This document shows positions 46,921-59,678 of a stretch of 64,000 bases of DNA, one piece after another. The stretch is taken from assembly GCA_019059635.1 (NCBI GenBank), contig JAGVRJ010000002.1, forward strand, positions 1,488,001 through 1,552,000, in the 5' to 3' direction. The notes below the pieces were generated by a model. The model was not told where the DNA came from, did no database searches, and was given only the letters and a program-made list of their open reading frames with translations. The translations under genes were made by a program, and so were the position numbers. Within the stretch, counting starts at the first letter, position 1. Each line of letters begins with the position of its first letter. The DNA comes from Proales similis. Its lineage: Eukaryota; Rotifera; Eurotatoria; Ploima; Proalidae.

Positions 46921-48036
46921 ATGAATTCGCTTGAATATACAAGTTTCATTCTGACAGAGAGGGAGATGGAATTTTTCGAGACGGCAAATGTGACGCAGCT
47001 CGATCGTCGACTTTGCTTCCCTGCGGTTCGATGGATAAGCAAAGAAAAATTTGTTGAAATCCAATGTTCAAAAAAAGAAAGACTGGGCCCTTGCTTAGTT
47101 AGACAGCCAGGTAATCGGGAGGTATTTATTGGCAAAACGAATCCGTTGAACGAAAAAGAGAGCCTAAGATATTCGTATGACTATCGATCGCGAAAGCCAA
47201 TTAACCTCGAAGTAATTGGAACTGTCGAGCAGAACCTGAACGGAGAGTGGCAACTTAAAGTCTCGCACGCTTCAAACATCGAAATTTTTTCGACCGACTT
47301 TCTTGTTTTGGTTTTAACCATTTCAGAGTCTTATGAGTGGAAAGCAACCTCAGATGACCACATTCCTCGGTATGCGTTGAGAGCCGCGCTGGACCAACTG
47401 TCATGTGAATACTTTTTTGTTGGCCAGCTGTTAAACGATGGCACAAGTATCGGCAAGTTTTATTCAAACGGACAGTGGAACGACTACGTGGATGAAGTTG
47501 AAAATGTGTTTGGAAAAGTTCATCCGAGCCACAAAGGTCTTTATGCGCCAATCAAAGACCGTGAAGTGTTATTTTCCAGCTATCGAATACTTTGCCTAAA
47601 ACCAACGCCCGAAAAGTTGACCAAGTTGTGCCAATTGCAAATTAGAAGATCACAAGTCATGCCAAGTCAAGCCGTCGACTCGAAGCTTCCTTCAAGTCTG
47701 GTTGACTTTGTCTACCATCCGAGGGTATTAAAAATGGGACAATGTCTGCTTCCCGGCGAGAGAGTTGTTTCTGAAAATGGCCAATGTGAAATGCTGATAA
47801 ACGAGAGAAGCCAGCTTGTAATAAGGAATAATCGTAACGAGCAAGAGTTTCAAGTAATAAACAAAGTAGCGAGCGATGTTGCGGCTCTATGGCTGCACAG
47901 ATTTCAAATTGCTTTACTCAAGCGCGATGGTCGAGTCTACGTCGAGCACAATATTAATCAAAAGTGTACAAGCTATTTGATTCACCTCTACAACGATTAC
48001 AAGTCAGCTCCAGGCTACACAATCGAGACCCGATAA
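46921..48036 (+). CDS. DM9-like repeat protein with degenerate SOCS-box-like segment, copy 2
   Basis: Single exon, 371 residues; tandem paralogue of the gene 117 bases upstream, same order of parts. First repeat with EVFIGKT, second with YALRAALDQLSCEYFFVGQ and GKVHPSHKGLYAPI, the clearest DM9-type block of the pair, closing YRILCLK. The BC-box position reads KLTKLCQLQIRR: the Leu, Cys and Ile are kept but the first small residue is Lys, and the Cul5-like part is reduced (KLPSSLVDFV). The tail LLPGERVVSENGQCEMLI with LVIRN is the better lectin-like match. The two copies share structure but much of the sequence has diverged, so the duplication is old. No introns, as in copy 1. Confidence 0.72.
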   Translation: MNSLEYTSFILTEREMEFFETANVTQLDRRLCFPAVRWISKEKFVEIQCSKKERLGPCLVRQPGNREVFIGKTNPLNEKESLRYSYDYRSRKPINLEVIGTVEQNLNGEWQLKVSHASNIEIFSTDFLVLVLTISESYEWKATSDDHIPRYALRAALDQLSCEYFFVGQLLNDGTSIGKFYSNGQWNDYVDEVENVFGKVHPSHKGLYAPIKDREVLFSSYRILCLKPTPEKLTKLCQLQIRRSQVMPSQAVDSKLPSSLVDFVYHPRVLKMGQCLLPGERVVSENGQCEMLINERSQLVIRNNRNEQEFQVINKVASDVAALWLHRFQIALLKRDGRVYVEHNINQKCTSYLIHLYNDYKSAPGYTIETR

Positions 48037-48877
48037 ATCCTCTCAATCACCTCGAATCTTTTAAGACGAAAATGTATAAAAACAATTCTGAACAATTCGC
48101 CTCTTTATCTAATCAACTTCTGGCATCACATTTGTTTGTTATTGTTATTTTCATTGGCTCTTGCTCATTAAAATTTGGCTGAAAATTATAATTCTTTGAT
48201 AGGAAACTTGGAGGGCGCGCGAATCTTGCCCGAATAGATCGGCTGTTGTTCAATCGTGATTAGACAATTTCATCGATCATTATCATTTTCTCTCCGTAGT
48301 CTGGATTATATGTTCAGCTATCTATAAAAGAATTTTCTACGTGAGTAGAAATGCTGAATGAATAACTTATGCTTATGCGCGTTCTGGCATTTGGCGTTCT
48401 AACGCATCTTCCTAAACAAACACTGGTGCGGAAGTGACTGCCGAATTGCGTTTGTTGGCAATTCTATTCAGAGTTCGTCGCTACTTGAGTCAATTGGTTA
48501 CATGATTTGAATTATAATTAATTATAAGCTTTAGCTCCATTAAATGTTAGAGTACTAGTGTCAAAACGTGATTAGCTTCAGTAATTGCTAGCAGATCGCA
48601 TATTTTCTCACTTCTACACTAACTGGTGCACGAATTGACAGATTTTTTGAAACATAGTTTGGTTCTTTAGCGGCAAATATCGACCATGCAAGTTCGTTAT
48701 TGAACGGAAGAGTCAGGCTGTCTATTCAGATCCTATGTTGTTTTTTGATCAATGTTGGGCTCTAAGAAAATACTAATAATTTTTTCTAGAGTTTCTATAC
48801 AATTTTGAAAAAGGGCTTAAGATGACTTTTAAAAAGTGATTGGCACCAACTGATAGCGTCATTTAGCCCGATGAGCC
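48037..48877. other. intergenic, no gene recognised
   Basis: 840 bases, AT-rich. An acceptor-like CGTCATTTAG ends 11 bases before the next ATG (48878). No other feature recognised. Confidence 0.45.
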
Positions 48878-49752
48878 ATGTCCCGTCGAAGCGAAACTAA
48901 AAGATCAGATCTTCAGACAAATTTGGCGAGAGGATCGAGCTGTCAACCGTCTGGAGATAGGAAAGAACGAAACAATTTAATTCCGACAAATCAGCGATTT
49001 CCATCCTCTACTTCACTTCAGTCTGATTACAGCAGCCCTCAAACATTCAGAAATCACATGTCTGCCCGGCCGTTAACTATGAGCCAAAGCTTACACTATT
49101 CTCTATTTACAAACAGTCCAAATCTAATTAATGTGCTTCCTCCAAATCCAATGGACTATGTTCGCAGGCCAAACAACCCCATACATTTCGGCTCCGATAT
49201 CTATGACGATCCGTTTCCGGGTGCAATGAGTCTACATAGACCCACAAGTTATGACTTGTTCAACACTCCTCTTAATATCAATCACATGAGCTCGTTAGCA
49301 AGTAAGCCAGAATTTATTTAAACCCATTCAATTTCACACATAGTTCGTTCAGATCAAGCGGCTTATGGAGGCTACGTATCCAGAACACAGTCGAATTATC
49401 GTCAACCACAGCTTATACAAGAGAAAATCTATGCATTTAAAGTAAACGATCGTGATAGAAGCTTGTCTAGGGACGTCGAACGGCCGCCACCTGCATACGA
49501 GCGTTCTAAAGCCGATGAAGCTGAAAAGGTATTTTAATTAGAAAGAGCATATAATCTAGCAGTCAAATAGAAGTATCCTCCTGTAAGTCTGACCTGGAAA
49601 GCTTCAAAGATTTAAATAAAGCCAAGCAAACGGAGAGGCAGAGTCGGTTAAGTGAATTGAAAAAAAAGCAAGAATCACTCGAGTACAAGTTCAAAACCAA
49701 GTCAGATTATAAACCAGTTGATGTGGACCAGACTCGACGCCCAGCTGAAGAG
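48878..49752 (+). CDS. low-complexity protein of unknown family (3' end unresolved)
   Basis: Exons 48878-49301 and 49344-49528 join in frame. They encode a Ser/Asn/Pro-rich protein without membrane segments (MSRRSETKRSDL at the start, later GYVSRTQSNYRQPQLIQEK and ERPPPAYERSKADEAEK, a PPxY motif). A further coding-like segment at about 49610-49752 is Lys/Glu-rich (SRLSELKKKQESLEYKFK) and looks like a continuation, but no single join keeps the frame; a 12-base exon is one solution. A frame at 49775-49999 could belong too. I cannot name the protein. PPPAY would suit a WW-domain partner. Confidence 0.55.
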
Positions 49753-49999
49753 GTAAATCGCTGAGCTAGACCTGATGAGATTAGACCCAACAGGCGTATG
49801 TGTGAGGATTCTGCTTCCATCTAATGTATTTGTTAAGTCAAGCGTTTTAATAAGCGGGAAGCAAAGAAGAGGAGAATGCTTATTTAAATATGTGAATATG
49901 TTGCGTAATACAAGGCGACATCGTGATGAATTAGTTCCAGGCCAACGGGAAAAAAATGAAAGCAAATCACACGCTAGCAGGCGTCATATCCAGGGTTGA

Positions 50000-51288
50000 A
50001 CGGCTGTCTGGCATCTCATTTTATTAAAATGCACCGCATAATTCCACCATAATCGTCATTAATATTTCAGCCATCACTCCAAGCCAGAAAAAAACCAATC
50101 TATTCTCATTTTTATTTTTCATTCTGATGTTTGTCCACAGAACAATAAGAGAATGAGTTTCGCTCATTCCAAGCCTTGAGTCCCGGCAGACTACAGCTGC
50201 TTGTTTTACATTTTTGAAGATTAAATAGCAAAACGATCGTCTGTTTACATATTGTTCTATCTGATTATTTTATTTATCGATCGATGAAAGCCTATCGCCA
50301 TGCAATCTTTTCCTTTCCTACTTGCGAATAACCACATCACTTATCAATTGGAATGCGAGCATTTAATTGAACTTATTGATTAATTCCGTTTGCTTTCTGC
50401 CTGCCAAAATGCATAAGAATGTCGGCGTGACGTTGGCTCTAAAGCAGTGAATTATATTTCTACTAGTCTGAATTGATTATGTAATAAGCTTTTTTGCATT
50501 TAAGCTTGTTTTCAACATCTTCTCTTTGACTCAGACGCCTAACCCATGCTTATATTCATTCTCATCCACTTGCTTGAGCAAAGTCAAAACTTTATATATC
50601 TTATTGCGCCGTTCGGTGCTCTCACCTCCTTTCATCTACTCCTAAACGATCAGCTCTGCTTCCTTGAGATTGAAGACATTTATGATCTCTCGAGACCGAC
50701 CTTCTCTTTATTTAGCCCGAAGATAATATCTCTAAGAAGGTACTATATCGGCACAAGCGTTTTAAGGCACCCTAAGCTAGAGTGCAACTAACTGATACTT
50801 TGGCTGGCCAGAAGTTCTTGGAAAACCAGCACGCCAAATTCTCATAATGCAACATTATGTACTCGATGCGGATAGAGTATTTCGCTTAGTTGATTTGAAT
50901 TCAGTTCAAGAGTCCTAAAATAAGGGCAATTGCAAAGGTGACATTCCGTGACGCTCATGAGTCTTGAAGGCTAACCCTGAGGCGAATGCTTGATATATTT
51001 ATTAAGAGATTATGTCTATCTCCACTCGCGCTACTTAGTAAATTGAAGTGTTTCCAAATAATCGACAAAATTTCGTTTATGCTTTCAAGCGGTTCGCGTT
51101 CATAATTTTTCCATATCACTCTGTTTCGATGAGCAGTTGTCAACTTATTAACCACGAAACAAGTGCCTGTCAGCATATTTGGAAAAACTGAAAATAATTT
51201 TTTTCGAATCAGTTCAAACACTTTCTCAAACATAATTTGTGTCTCATTCGAATCTTTGTTTTAAATTAACTAGGAATTAAGGACAAAA
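50000..51288. other. intergenic, no gene recognised
   Basis: 1.3 kb between the unresolved gene and SHOC2. Plus-strand frame 50546-50791 and minus-strand frame 50955-51233 have no recognisable domain. An acceptor-like TTAACTAG lies 17 bases before the SHOC2 ATG. Confidence 0.4.
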
Positions 51289-53800
51289 ATGTCCTCGAAC
51301 AACCAGCAAACAGTGATACCGATCGGCCAATTTTCCACAATGTCTATATCCAATAATATTGTGCCCAGTCAGAATGAGCCATTGACCTTAAAATGTAAGT
51401 TGGTTGATGTTACCCCATTCGCAGCCAAGTATTAAACATGCATTTGGCAATTTAGCAAACATAAGTGGCCGAAATACGACGCTGGATAGTACAACATCAG
51501 CCTCTTGCCATGATTCGAATAATACGAATTTGACTCCCCAAACGCCAACGACGAGTGTTCCGCCGGCTTTGGCAAGTTCTTCGCCGTCTGCCAACAAAAA
51601 TACGTCCATAATCTTGCCTGGCGATAAAAAACCCAAATCAATAGCCAACAAAAAAGCCGACATTAAAGCAGATGTGGTAAGTGCTTGGCATAGCTCTTGT
51701 TGATCCGATCCAGATATAAAATTTAACTTTTTCAAAAGGACGTTTCTAAATCTATACAGAAAAACCGCGAAGACCAAAATCTCATTCTAGATTTGAGCAA
51801 AAACAACGTAAGAAAGCTTTTATTTTCGTTGAGAATCTGATGTTGAATTTTCGAATATAGATTACCGTTATCCCTGGCACGATTCGTGAAGTAAGTATTT
51901 GTAGTCCAACTAAGAATCAAATACCGAACTAAATTAATATCGGTCCTCGGCAGCTTATTCATCTCCAAGAGCTCTATCTCTACACAAACAGACTTCAGTC
52001 ATTGCCAAGTGAAATCGGGCTTCTGCACAACTTGCGTGTGCTAGCTTTATATGAGAACTCGCTCACTTCGCTACCAGAAAGCATTGCGCAGCTAAAAAGC
52101 TTGGAATTTCTGGACATCAGACACAACAAGCTCACCGAGGTTTGAAAAAAAATCAACTCATTTAAATTGCAAACTTAAAATTTGGCTTAAAGATTCCGGA
52201 CTTTGTTTATTCTCTTACATCGCTTTCAACTCTTTATCTTCGTTTTAATCGAATCAAAGAAGTGCACCAAGACATAAAAAATCTGACCGTAAATAAAAAC
52301 TGGCATTTGTTCGAGTGCAAATCTAACGATTGGAAATTGAAAAAAATCAAGAAACTGCAAAAGTTAAGCCTGCGCGAGAACAAGATCAGAAGCTTGCCTG
52401 CAACTATTGGAAGTCTAGTCAGCCTCACCACCCTCGATCTCGGTTATAATCATTTGGAGTATTTACCTGAAAGCATCGGAAATTGTACACAACTCATTAC
52501 GCTCGACCTTCAGCACAATGAGCTTGTCGAACTGCCAAAGACAATAGGAAATCTAAAAGCTCTTACCAGACTTGGAATCAAGTAAGCTCCAAACTGCGGA
52601 AGCAAATTTTTAGTCAATTTTTCACTCAATCTTGAATCAAGATACAACCGCTTGACGAAAATTCCAATCGGCTTGAGCAACTGTGTCAACATGGACGAAT
52701 TTACGATTGAAGGAAACTGCGTTTCCCAGCTGCCGGTAAGAGAAACATTTCCAATATTTGTGCTTGATTCTCATACTCATATAAATGATTGAAGGACGGA
52801 TTACTCTCGAGCCTGACCAATCTCAGTAGCATTACACTAGCTCGTAATCAGTTCGCATCCTTTCCCCTTGGTGGTCCGACACAATTTACATCTGTTCACG
52901 TAAGCTTCTTTATTGCAAGCCCATCAAGGACTAGGAGTAAATTTCGCGCTTGAACAGTCGATTAACATGCAGCATAATCAGATAGACAAAATTCCTTACA
53001 GCATTTTCTCATTTGCAAAACACTTGTCGATCCTAAATTTGAACAGCAACTTGCTCACTTCTCTTCCACTCGGTGAGAGTTTTTCTCTTTGGTTTCAGGA
53101 CAGGTCAATAAGTTCTTGTTAAGACATTGGCTCCTGGACAAGTATGGTGGAATTGAATCTGGGCACCAATCAGCTGGTTTCTCTGCCGGATGACATAAGC
53201 AAATTACAAAATCTCGAGGTTCTAATACTTAGCAACAACCTTTTGAGGGTAAAACTTGCCTATGACTTCAAAATCAAGCTTAGAGTTAAATTGCTTTCCC
53301 GCAGAAAATTCCTCCTCTTATTGGCAACCTACGCAAACTGAGAATTCTCGATCTAGAAGAGAACAAACTCGAAACGCTTCCCAGTGAGATTGGTGCGCTG
53401 AGGGAGCTCAATCGGCTCGTAGTAGCTTCAAATCAGTTGCTTCAACTACCTAGAACGATCGGATCTTTAAACAACCTCAAGTTTCTTAATGTGGGAGAAA
53501 ATAATCTCGTTTCGATCCCCGAAGAAATCGGTCAGCTTGAAAACTTGGAGCATTTGTATCTTAACGACAACCCGAACCTTGCCTCGCTGCCTCTCGAGCT
53601 TGGTCTTTGCACCAAACTTCAAATTATGTCCATTGAAAATTGCCCACTACATAAAATGCCATCGGAAATAGTGTTAGGTGGACCATCGCTCGTTATTCAG
53701 GTAAAACTCTTTAATTTCAACTTAACCAAGATTCGAATCTCTCAAACTTTTGCTATCTTTAAAGTTCCTCCGTGTTCAAGGCCAATATGCGGTCAACTAA
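51289..53800 (+). CDS. SHOC2: leucine-rich repeat scaffold SHOC2 (SUR-8)
   Basis: Scaffold that joins MRAS and PP1 to dephosphorylate RAF. Thirteen exons: 51289-51394, 51456-51676, 51739-51807, 51861-51890, 51954-52139, 52193-52288, 52352-52581, 52642-52735, 52795-52899, 52958-53072, 53124-53248, 53305-53700, 53765-53800; 602 residues (human 582). A disordered Ser/Thr/Asn-rich N-terminus of about 110 residues precedes roughly 20 LRRs. Diagnostic blocks: [96 protein letters not shown] and the end [11 protein letters not shown]. One exon is only 30 bases, [10 protein letters not shown]. The N-terminal RVxF PP1 motif is not obvious. Confidence 0.96.
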
Positions 53801-54176
53801 TCTTTTTTATTTTACTTTACCAGCTCAGCTAGTCGATCTCCTATGGTCTTTAATTTGTTTCCTTACTTTTGTTCTTAGACTAGTTTATATCTTGGTATAT
53901 ATCTCACTGTTTATATGCCTTTTAACTGCCAAACCTTCGCATTTAATTTCTTTTTCCTGGTGTTATTATCTAGATTTTTCATCTTATTTCAAAATAAAAA
54001 TCCAAAACGAATTTAAAATGACTGCTTCTTTTTGCGCCTTTTAGAATCCGACCGATGTTTTTGTTTTTGAATTATGTATTTCTTATTTGAAAAGAGGAGC
54101 ACTTTGATTGCACTTTTCACTACCAGAATCTATCAATTAAATAATTAAGCAACAAGCTTGCAAAGTTTCGACTCAA
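53801..54176. other. convergent 3' ends of SHOC2 and the aspartic protease
   Basis: 376 bases between genes that point towards each other. An AATAAA lies near 53993. Hydrophobic reading frames on the plus strand here are 3' UTR. Confidence 0.5.
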
Positions 54177-55895
<1,719 letters not shown>

Positions 55896-56475
55896 TTCTA
55901 AATTACGTATTAAATAAATTGAGTTCTCTCCACCATAGTGAGGATAAATAAACGCATTATATATGTCCTATTCACTTATCGTTAGGCTCTGCTCTAACGC
56001 TGTCGATCATGTGATCTTTGTCTCCTAACTTGGCGATTTGGGGCAAGTTTCTTCATTAAGTATAAACAACACGCCAGGGCTTCTTGGTGTCCCTCTTTAG
56101 TTTTAAGGGGGGTTGAGATTCGCTTTATACTTTAGCCAGGAGAGGAAAAGAAATTTTTGGCTAACATTAATTTTGCTTGGCCCTAATAGAATTCGAGGAT
56201 TAAAAATTCTTTTTGTCTGCTATTTAAAATCGTTTGCATTAGCTGGTTAGTCTGCATCAGAATAGGAGAGTAGAGATTATGCTGGAGGTGAGATAAGATA
56301 GCTGGTGTGTTTAATACTTCAGCCGAGTGATAAAAAGACGCCAAGTCAAATGACTTAATATTTCGAATAGTCCAATTAAATGGCTCTTAGATAAAAAAAA
56401 AATCAGCAAAGGGCCGTACTAATCTAACTTAGCTCATTGGCAAAAAAGCTTCTGAAATTCGACTCCTCTTTTAGC
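55896..56475. promoter_or_regulatory. divergent region between the aspartic protease and the tandem array
   Basis: 580 bases containing promoters for both directions. A strong acceptor-like CGACTCCTCTTTTAG ends two bases before the ATG at 56476. No other feature recognised. Confidence 0.4.
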
Positions 56476-59156
56476 ATGTTTAATCTAAGCGAACTTTTTT
56501 TGCTTCTCTTCGGAGTATTGGCCGTTAAATTGAACGGACAGCAGATCGATACAACATTCTGTGACATAAATACCATAAGTGAGTTGGAAGCGGTTTTTGA
56601 AAACGGTGCAAGATTCTAAATTTTATGAATCTAAATAGGCTCCGATGATGGCAAAGATTTTCCCCTCCCTTCTGTTAATATAACCTCCAAGTTCCAGCTC
56701 ACTTATGAACGCAACAGCGCTTCTCGAGGATTTACCGAAGAAGTTTCTGAATTCTATGATGGCTTGGATGATGTAGGAATCGCTGTCCAAACTTTTGCCG
56801 GAACTACAGTTGCAACATACAGCTACTATAAAATAGATGAGCTCCTGCTTATTTCAAGTGATTAGCCACATTTACCAACAAAAAAAACAAATATTAATTC
56901 TGGATCTTAAGACGGAAAGTGTGCTGTGTACTCTCTAAGCCAGAACTACGGACTAACTCCTTTCTTGGTGATTGAGCAAAATGGCCAAGAGCAGATTGTG
57001 AGCCCTTTCGGTCTTCTTTCAGATAAATTCTCCGACAAAGTAAGCAAAATCATTCTGCTCAGCAATTCACTTTTCACCTGAATCGCTTGTGATTAGTTCA
57101 AGTATATTGGATCAAAAAACATAATTCGTGGAATTCCAGTCAAAGAGTGGCAAGGTTGCATCTACAATCCTAAACAGAAAACTTCCATTAAGATTATCAT
57201 ATCTTACTCAAGTAATCTTCTTTGCTCTTGATTTCACTTTTCCAACTGAGACTGAGTATTTCGTAGATGAGGATCTTTGGGTGCCTGCCATACCCGACCT
57301 TAAAACTGTCCCAGTTCAAATTACCGTTGACACCAAGCACGAAGACAACACCTACGAATCTGAAGTCATCACCGTTGTGGAATACCGGCGCGAGCTGTTT
57401 TTGAAAAAGGACGATTTTTTTGTGAGCGCCCCTTAAGCTTATCAAGGCTAATCAACAATACTTGAATTTTTCTTTAGACTCCACCTGGCGTATTTTGTCC
57501 CAACAGAACAAGCATTAAACCTGTTCCAGTCCTTCCCAACGCCTATTCTTTCCTCGCTCATGTTGCAACATCTGTAAAAGATACTGATGGTTTACAAGGC
57601 CAACTTCGCGCTATTCGAGTAAGCCAAATTTTTGATAGCCAATTTCAGCACAATTGAAATGAATTCTTGTCAAGGCTGAATATGACTACGATAAAAAACT
57701 TTCAAGAACAAGCTTCTACTCCAACGGTGAACCGATTACCGAGGTGGAGGACTATGATACCGGTTGAAACTTGCATCCACCCATTATTTATGTCTATCAA
57801 TTAACCATAATTTTTAGGATTGAAATACAAGGTAAACTATTTCCACAGAGAGTGTACAGTTAGCGAGGTCGGACCCAGTGACTCGTTCGACTCCACAAAT
57901 CCGATTCACTTTTTCAGTTTCGATCAAAAGCCTGATTTCCAATATGTGGGACAGGTGAGAACAAGATCAACTATAGAAAGTTGGCCACTTGAACAAACGT
58001 CATTTTGATTCAAGAGAATTGTCAGAGGAGTAAACTGCGATGTGTGGATTGCACCTCGTAAAGTTTTTGGCCTTGATGCCACTGTCGAGTGGTACTTTTC
58101 TGCCGAAGGCTGGGTCATCCAAGAAACAAACGCTGTGATGCAACAGCAGCCGATATTAGCTCGCATCGATTTCCAAATCCCTTCAGCCGTGCCTGGCCAA
58201 ATTGTAAGAGTTGGCTATGCTCTGTTTTCATCCGACGTCTAACCAAATGCTCACTAGAGCAAAGCTCCCATGTTCATTCATATAACTGAGTTTGACGAGA
58301 CCAGAATCAATTTATTTGACTTTGACATTCGCAGCTGCCATGATTTGCCCAATCAACACATGCGATTCACTATCACCGATGCAAACAACTTTGAAACGAT
58401 GAAAACAAATCAATTTGTCGTCAAATTGTCCCTTATGAAAGCCATTCAAACAGTCACAACTTTCAGTCTTATCCGAATTTCTCGTCTAGAGGTCAGTAGT
58501 TTAGAATCAGAATTATTTCTTCAATAGGTTGACTCTATTTTACGCGTAGACAATCTACGATGAGGGAGTGGTTTACGTAACCTTTACAGTTTTCGAGCGA
58601 TCAAACAACATTCCCAACACCAATCGAACTCAAGAAGACATAACCCTTCAAAGTATGCAAACATTTTTAAGTCCAGTTTTAGATTAAGTCTCATTTCTTG
58701 CTGCTAAGATGGCTTCAACAAGCTAAAGGCATCGATTGACGCGGGGCAATTCGTATTTTCTTTTATTGATTCATTGGGAAAGGTAACTGATCGACCTCTG
58801 TTGATTTGAACCAGCCCACTTAAAAGTGTTTAAAAGAATCACGACATAATCGCTGATAAGAGCAGCTTGGTAAATTTGGATTTGAACACCGGCAGATATG
58901 TTTTCAATTACATCGACACTGGCAAATACGAAGGATTTTCTGGCGGTAATCTCAAAAACCCTCCATTTCAACAATAACAAAAATATCAATTATCAAATCG
59001 AACTAAAAAGGCGCTGTCGTTGGGCTAATCATTGCTTTTGTGGTGGTTGGTCTGGCCGTTGGACTGATCGCAGGAATATTTTTAATCCTCAGAAGACAGG
59101 AAACAATCAGCCTGCCAGGCCCGCTCAATTTCTTCAACCCAAATTTCCGCGATTAA
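56476..59156 (+). CDS. type I membrane protein with paired LolA-like domains, tandem copy 1
   Basis: Fourteen exons: 56476-56578, 56639-56857, 56912-57039, 57097-57211, 57267-57421, 57478-57618, 57675-57762, 57818-57954, 58015-58203, 58258-58491, 58550-58652, 58709-58782, 58837-58945, 59011-59156; 1941 bases, 646 residues. Signal peptide (LFLLLFGVLAVKLNG), a large extracellular part with paired Cys, and one C-terminal membrane segment (VVGLIIAFVVVGLAVGLIAG) with a 20-residue basic tail. Two halves each carry a beta-sheet domain with an arginine-glycine/tryptophan signature: IRGIPVKEWQGC and VRGVNCDVW...ATVEWYF. This resembles uncharacterised LolA-like domain proteins of animals, which I recall only from their motif. 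Ligand unknown; a lipid-binding cavity is plausible from LolA. Confidence 0.82.
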
Positions 59157-59678
59157 ATTTTTTAAACGATTCAAAATGAGTGATTTGTTGCTTTGAACTA
59201 CAAATAGATAATCGAATAAAATAATTCCCCAATATCAAAATCTCTCGATCTACTCATTTATTTAAGTTCCTTCTTTACAAGAGCAGTCAGAGACAGCTAG
59301 CAAAGCCAAGCTAGAATTCTTCACCAAAGCTTATTATGCTCGTTAAGAATCTCAATTAAGCTCAAATTCAGATTGAGGATTCGTGGCTCAAGATAAGCAA
59401 GGTCCATTTTAAGCAATTTAAGATTCGATGGCACATGACAAAAATTGTCTCCTTTACCTGTGGCATATTCAACCCTAATAGACGCTTGGCCCGTAGGATT
59501 TTTAAAGATAAGACAATTCTTTCTATTCAATAAGAGCTGAATCGTTATATCATTCGCCTCGTGATTTCCTTGCCCTATCATTTGTGTGAAGTTATCTATT
59601 TGAGAAAAGGCTTGCGCTGCGTGCTTTTGTTCTATGCCGAGCATTCTCTAAATTGCGTCGAAATCGTTCATATCGGAA
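59157..59678. other. spacer between tandem copies 1 and 2
   Basis: 520 bases. A polyadenylation signal for copy 1 lies near 59217. A minus-strand frame of 107 codons (59321-59644) spans most of it; see the rejected list. Copy 2's ATG follows directly. Confidence 0.45.

Noticed and set aside
49775-49999. Frame MRLDPTGVCVRILLPS as a UBX-like domain at the end of the 48878 gene
   Set aside because: The similarity is limited to a few residues and no intron of acceptable size joins it in frame; a 36-base intron would be needed.
59321-59644. Minus-strand frame of 107 codons between tandem copies 1 and 2
   Set aside because: No signal, domain or similarity; it overlaps the 3' UTR of one gene and the promoter of the next, and no splice context supports it. 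Kept only as a possibility.
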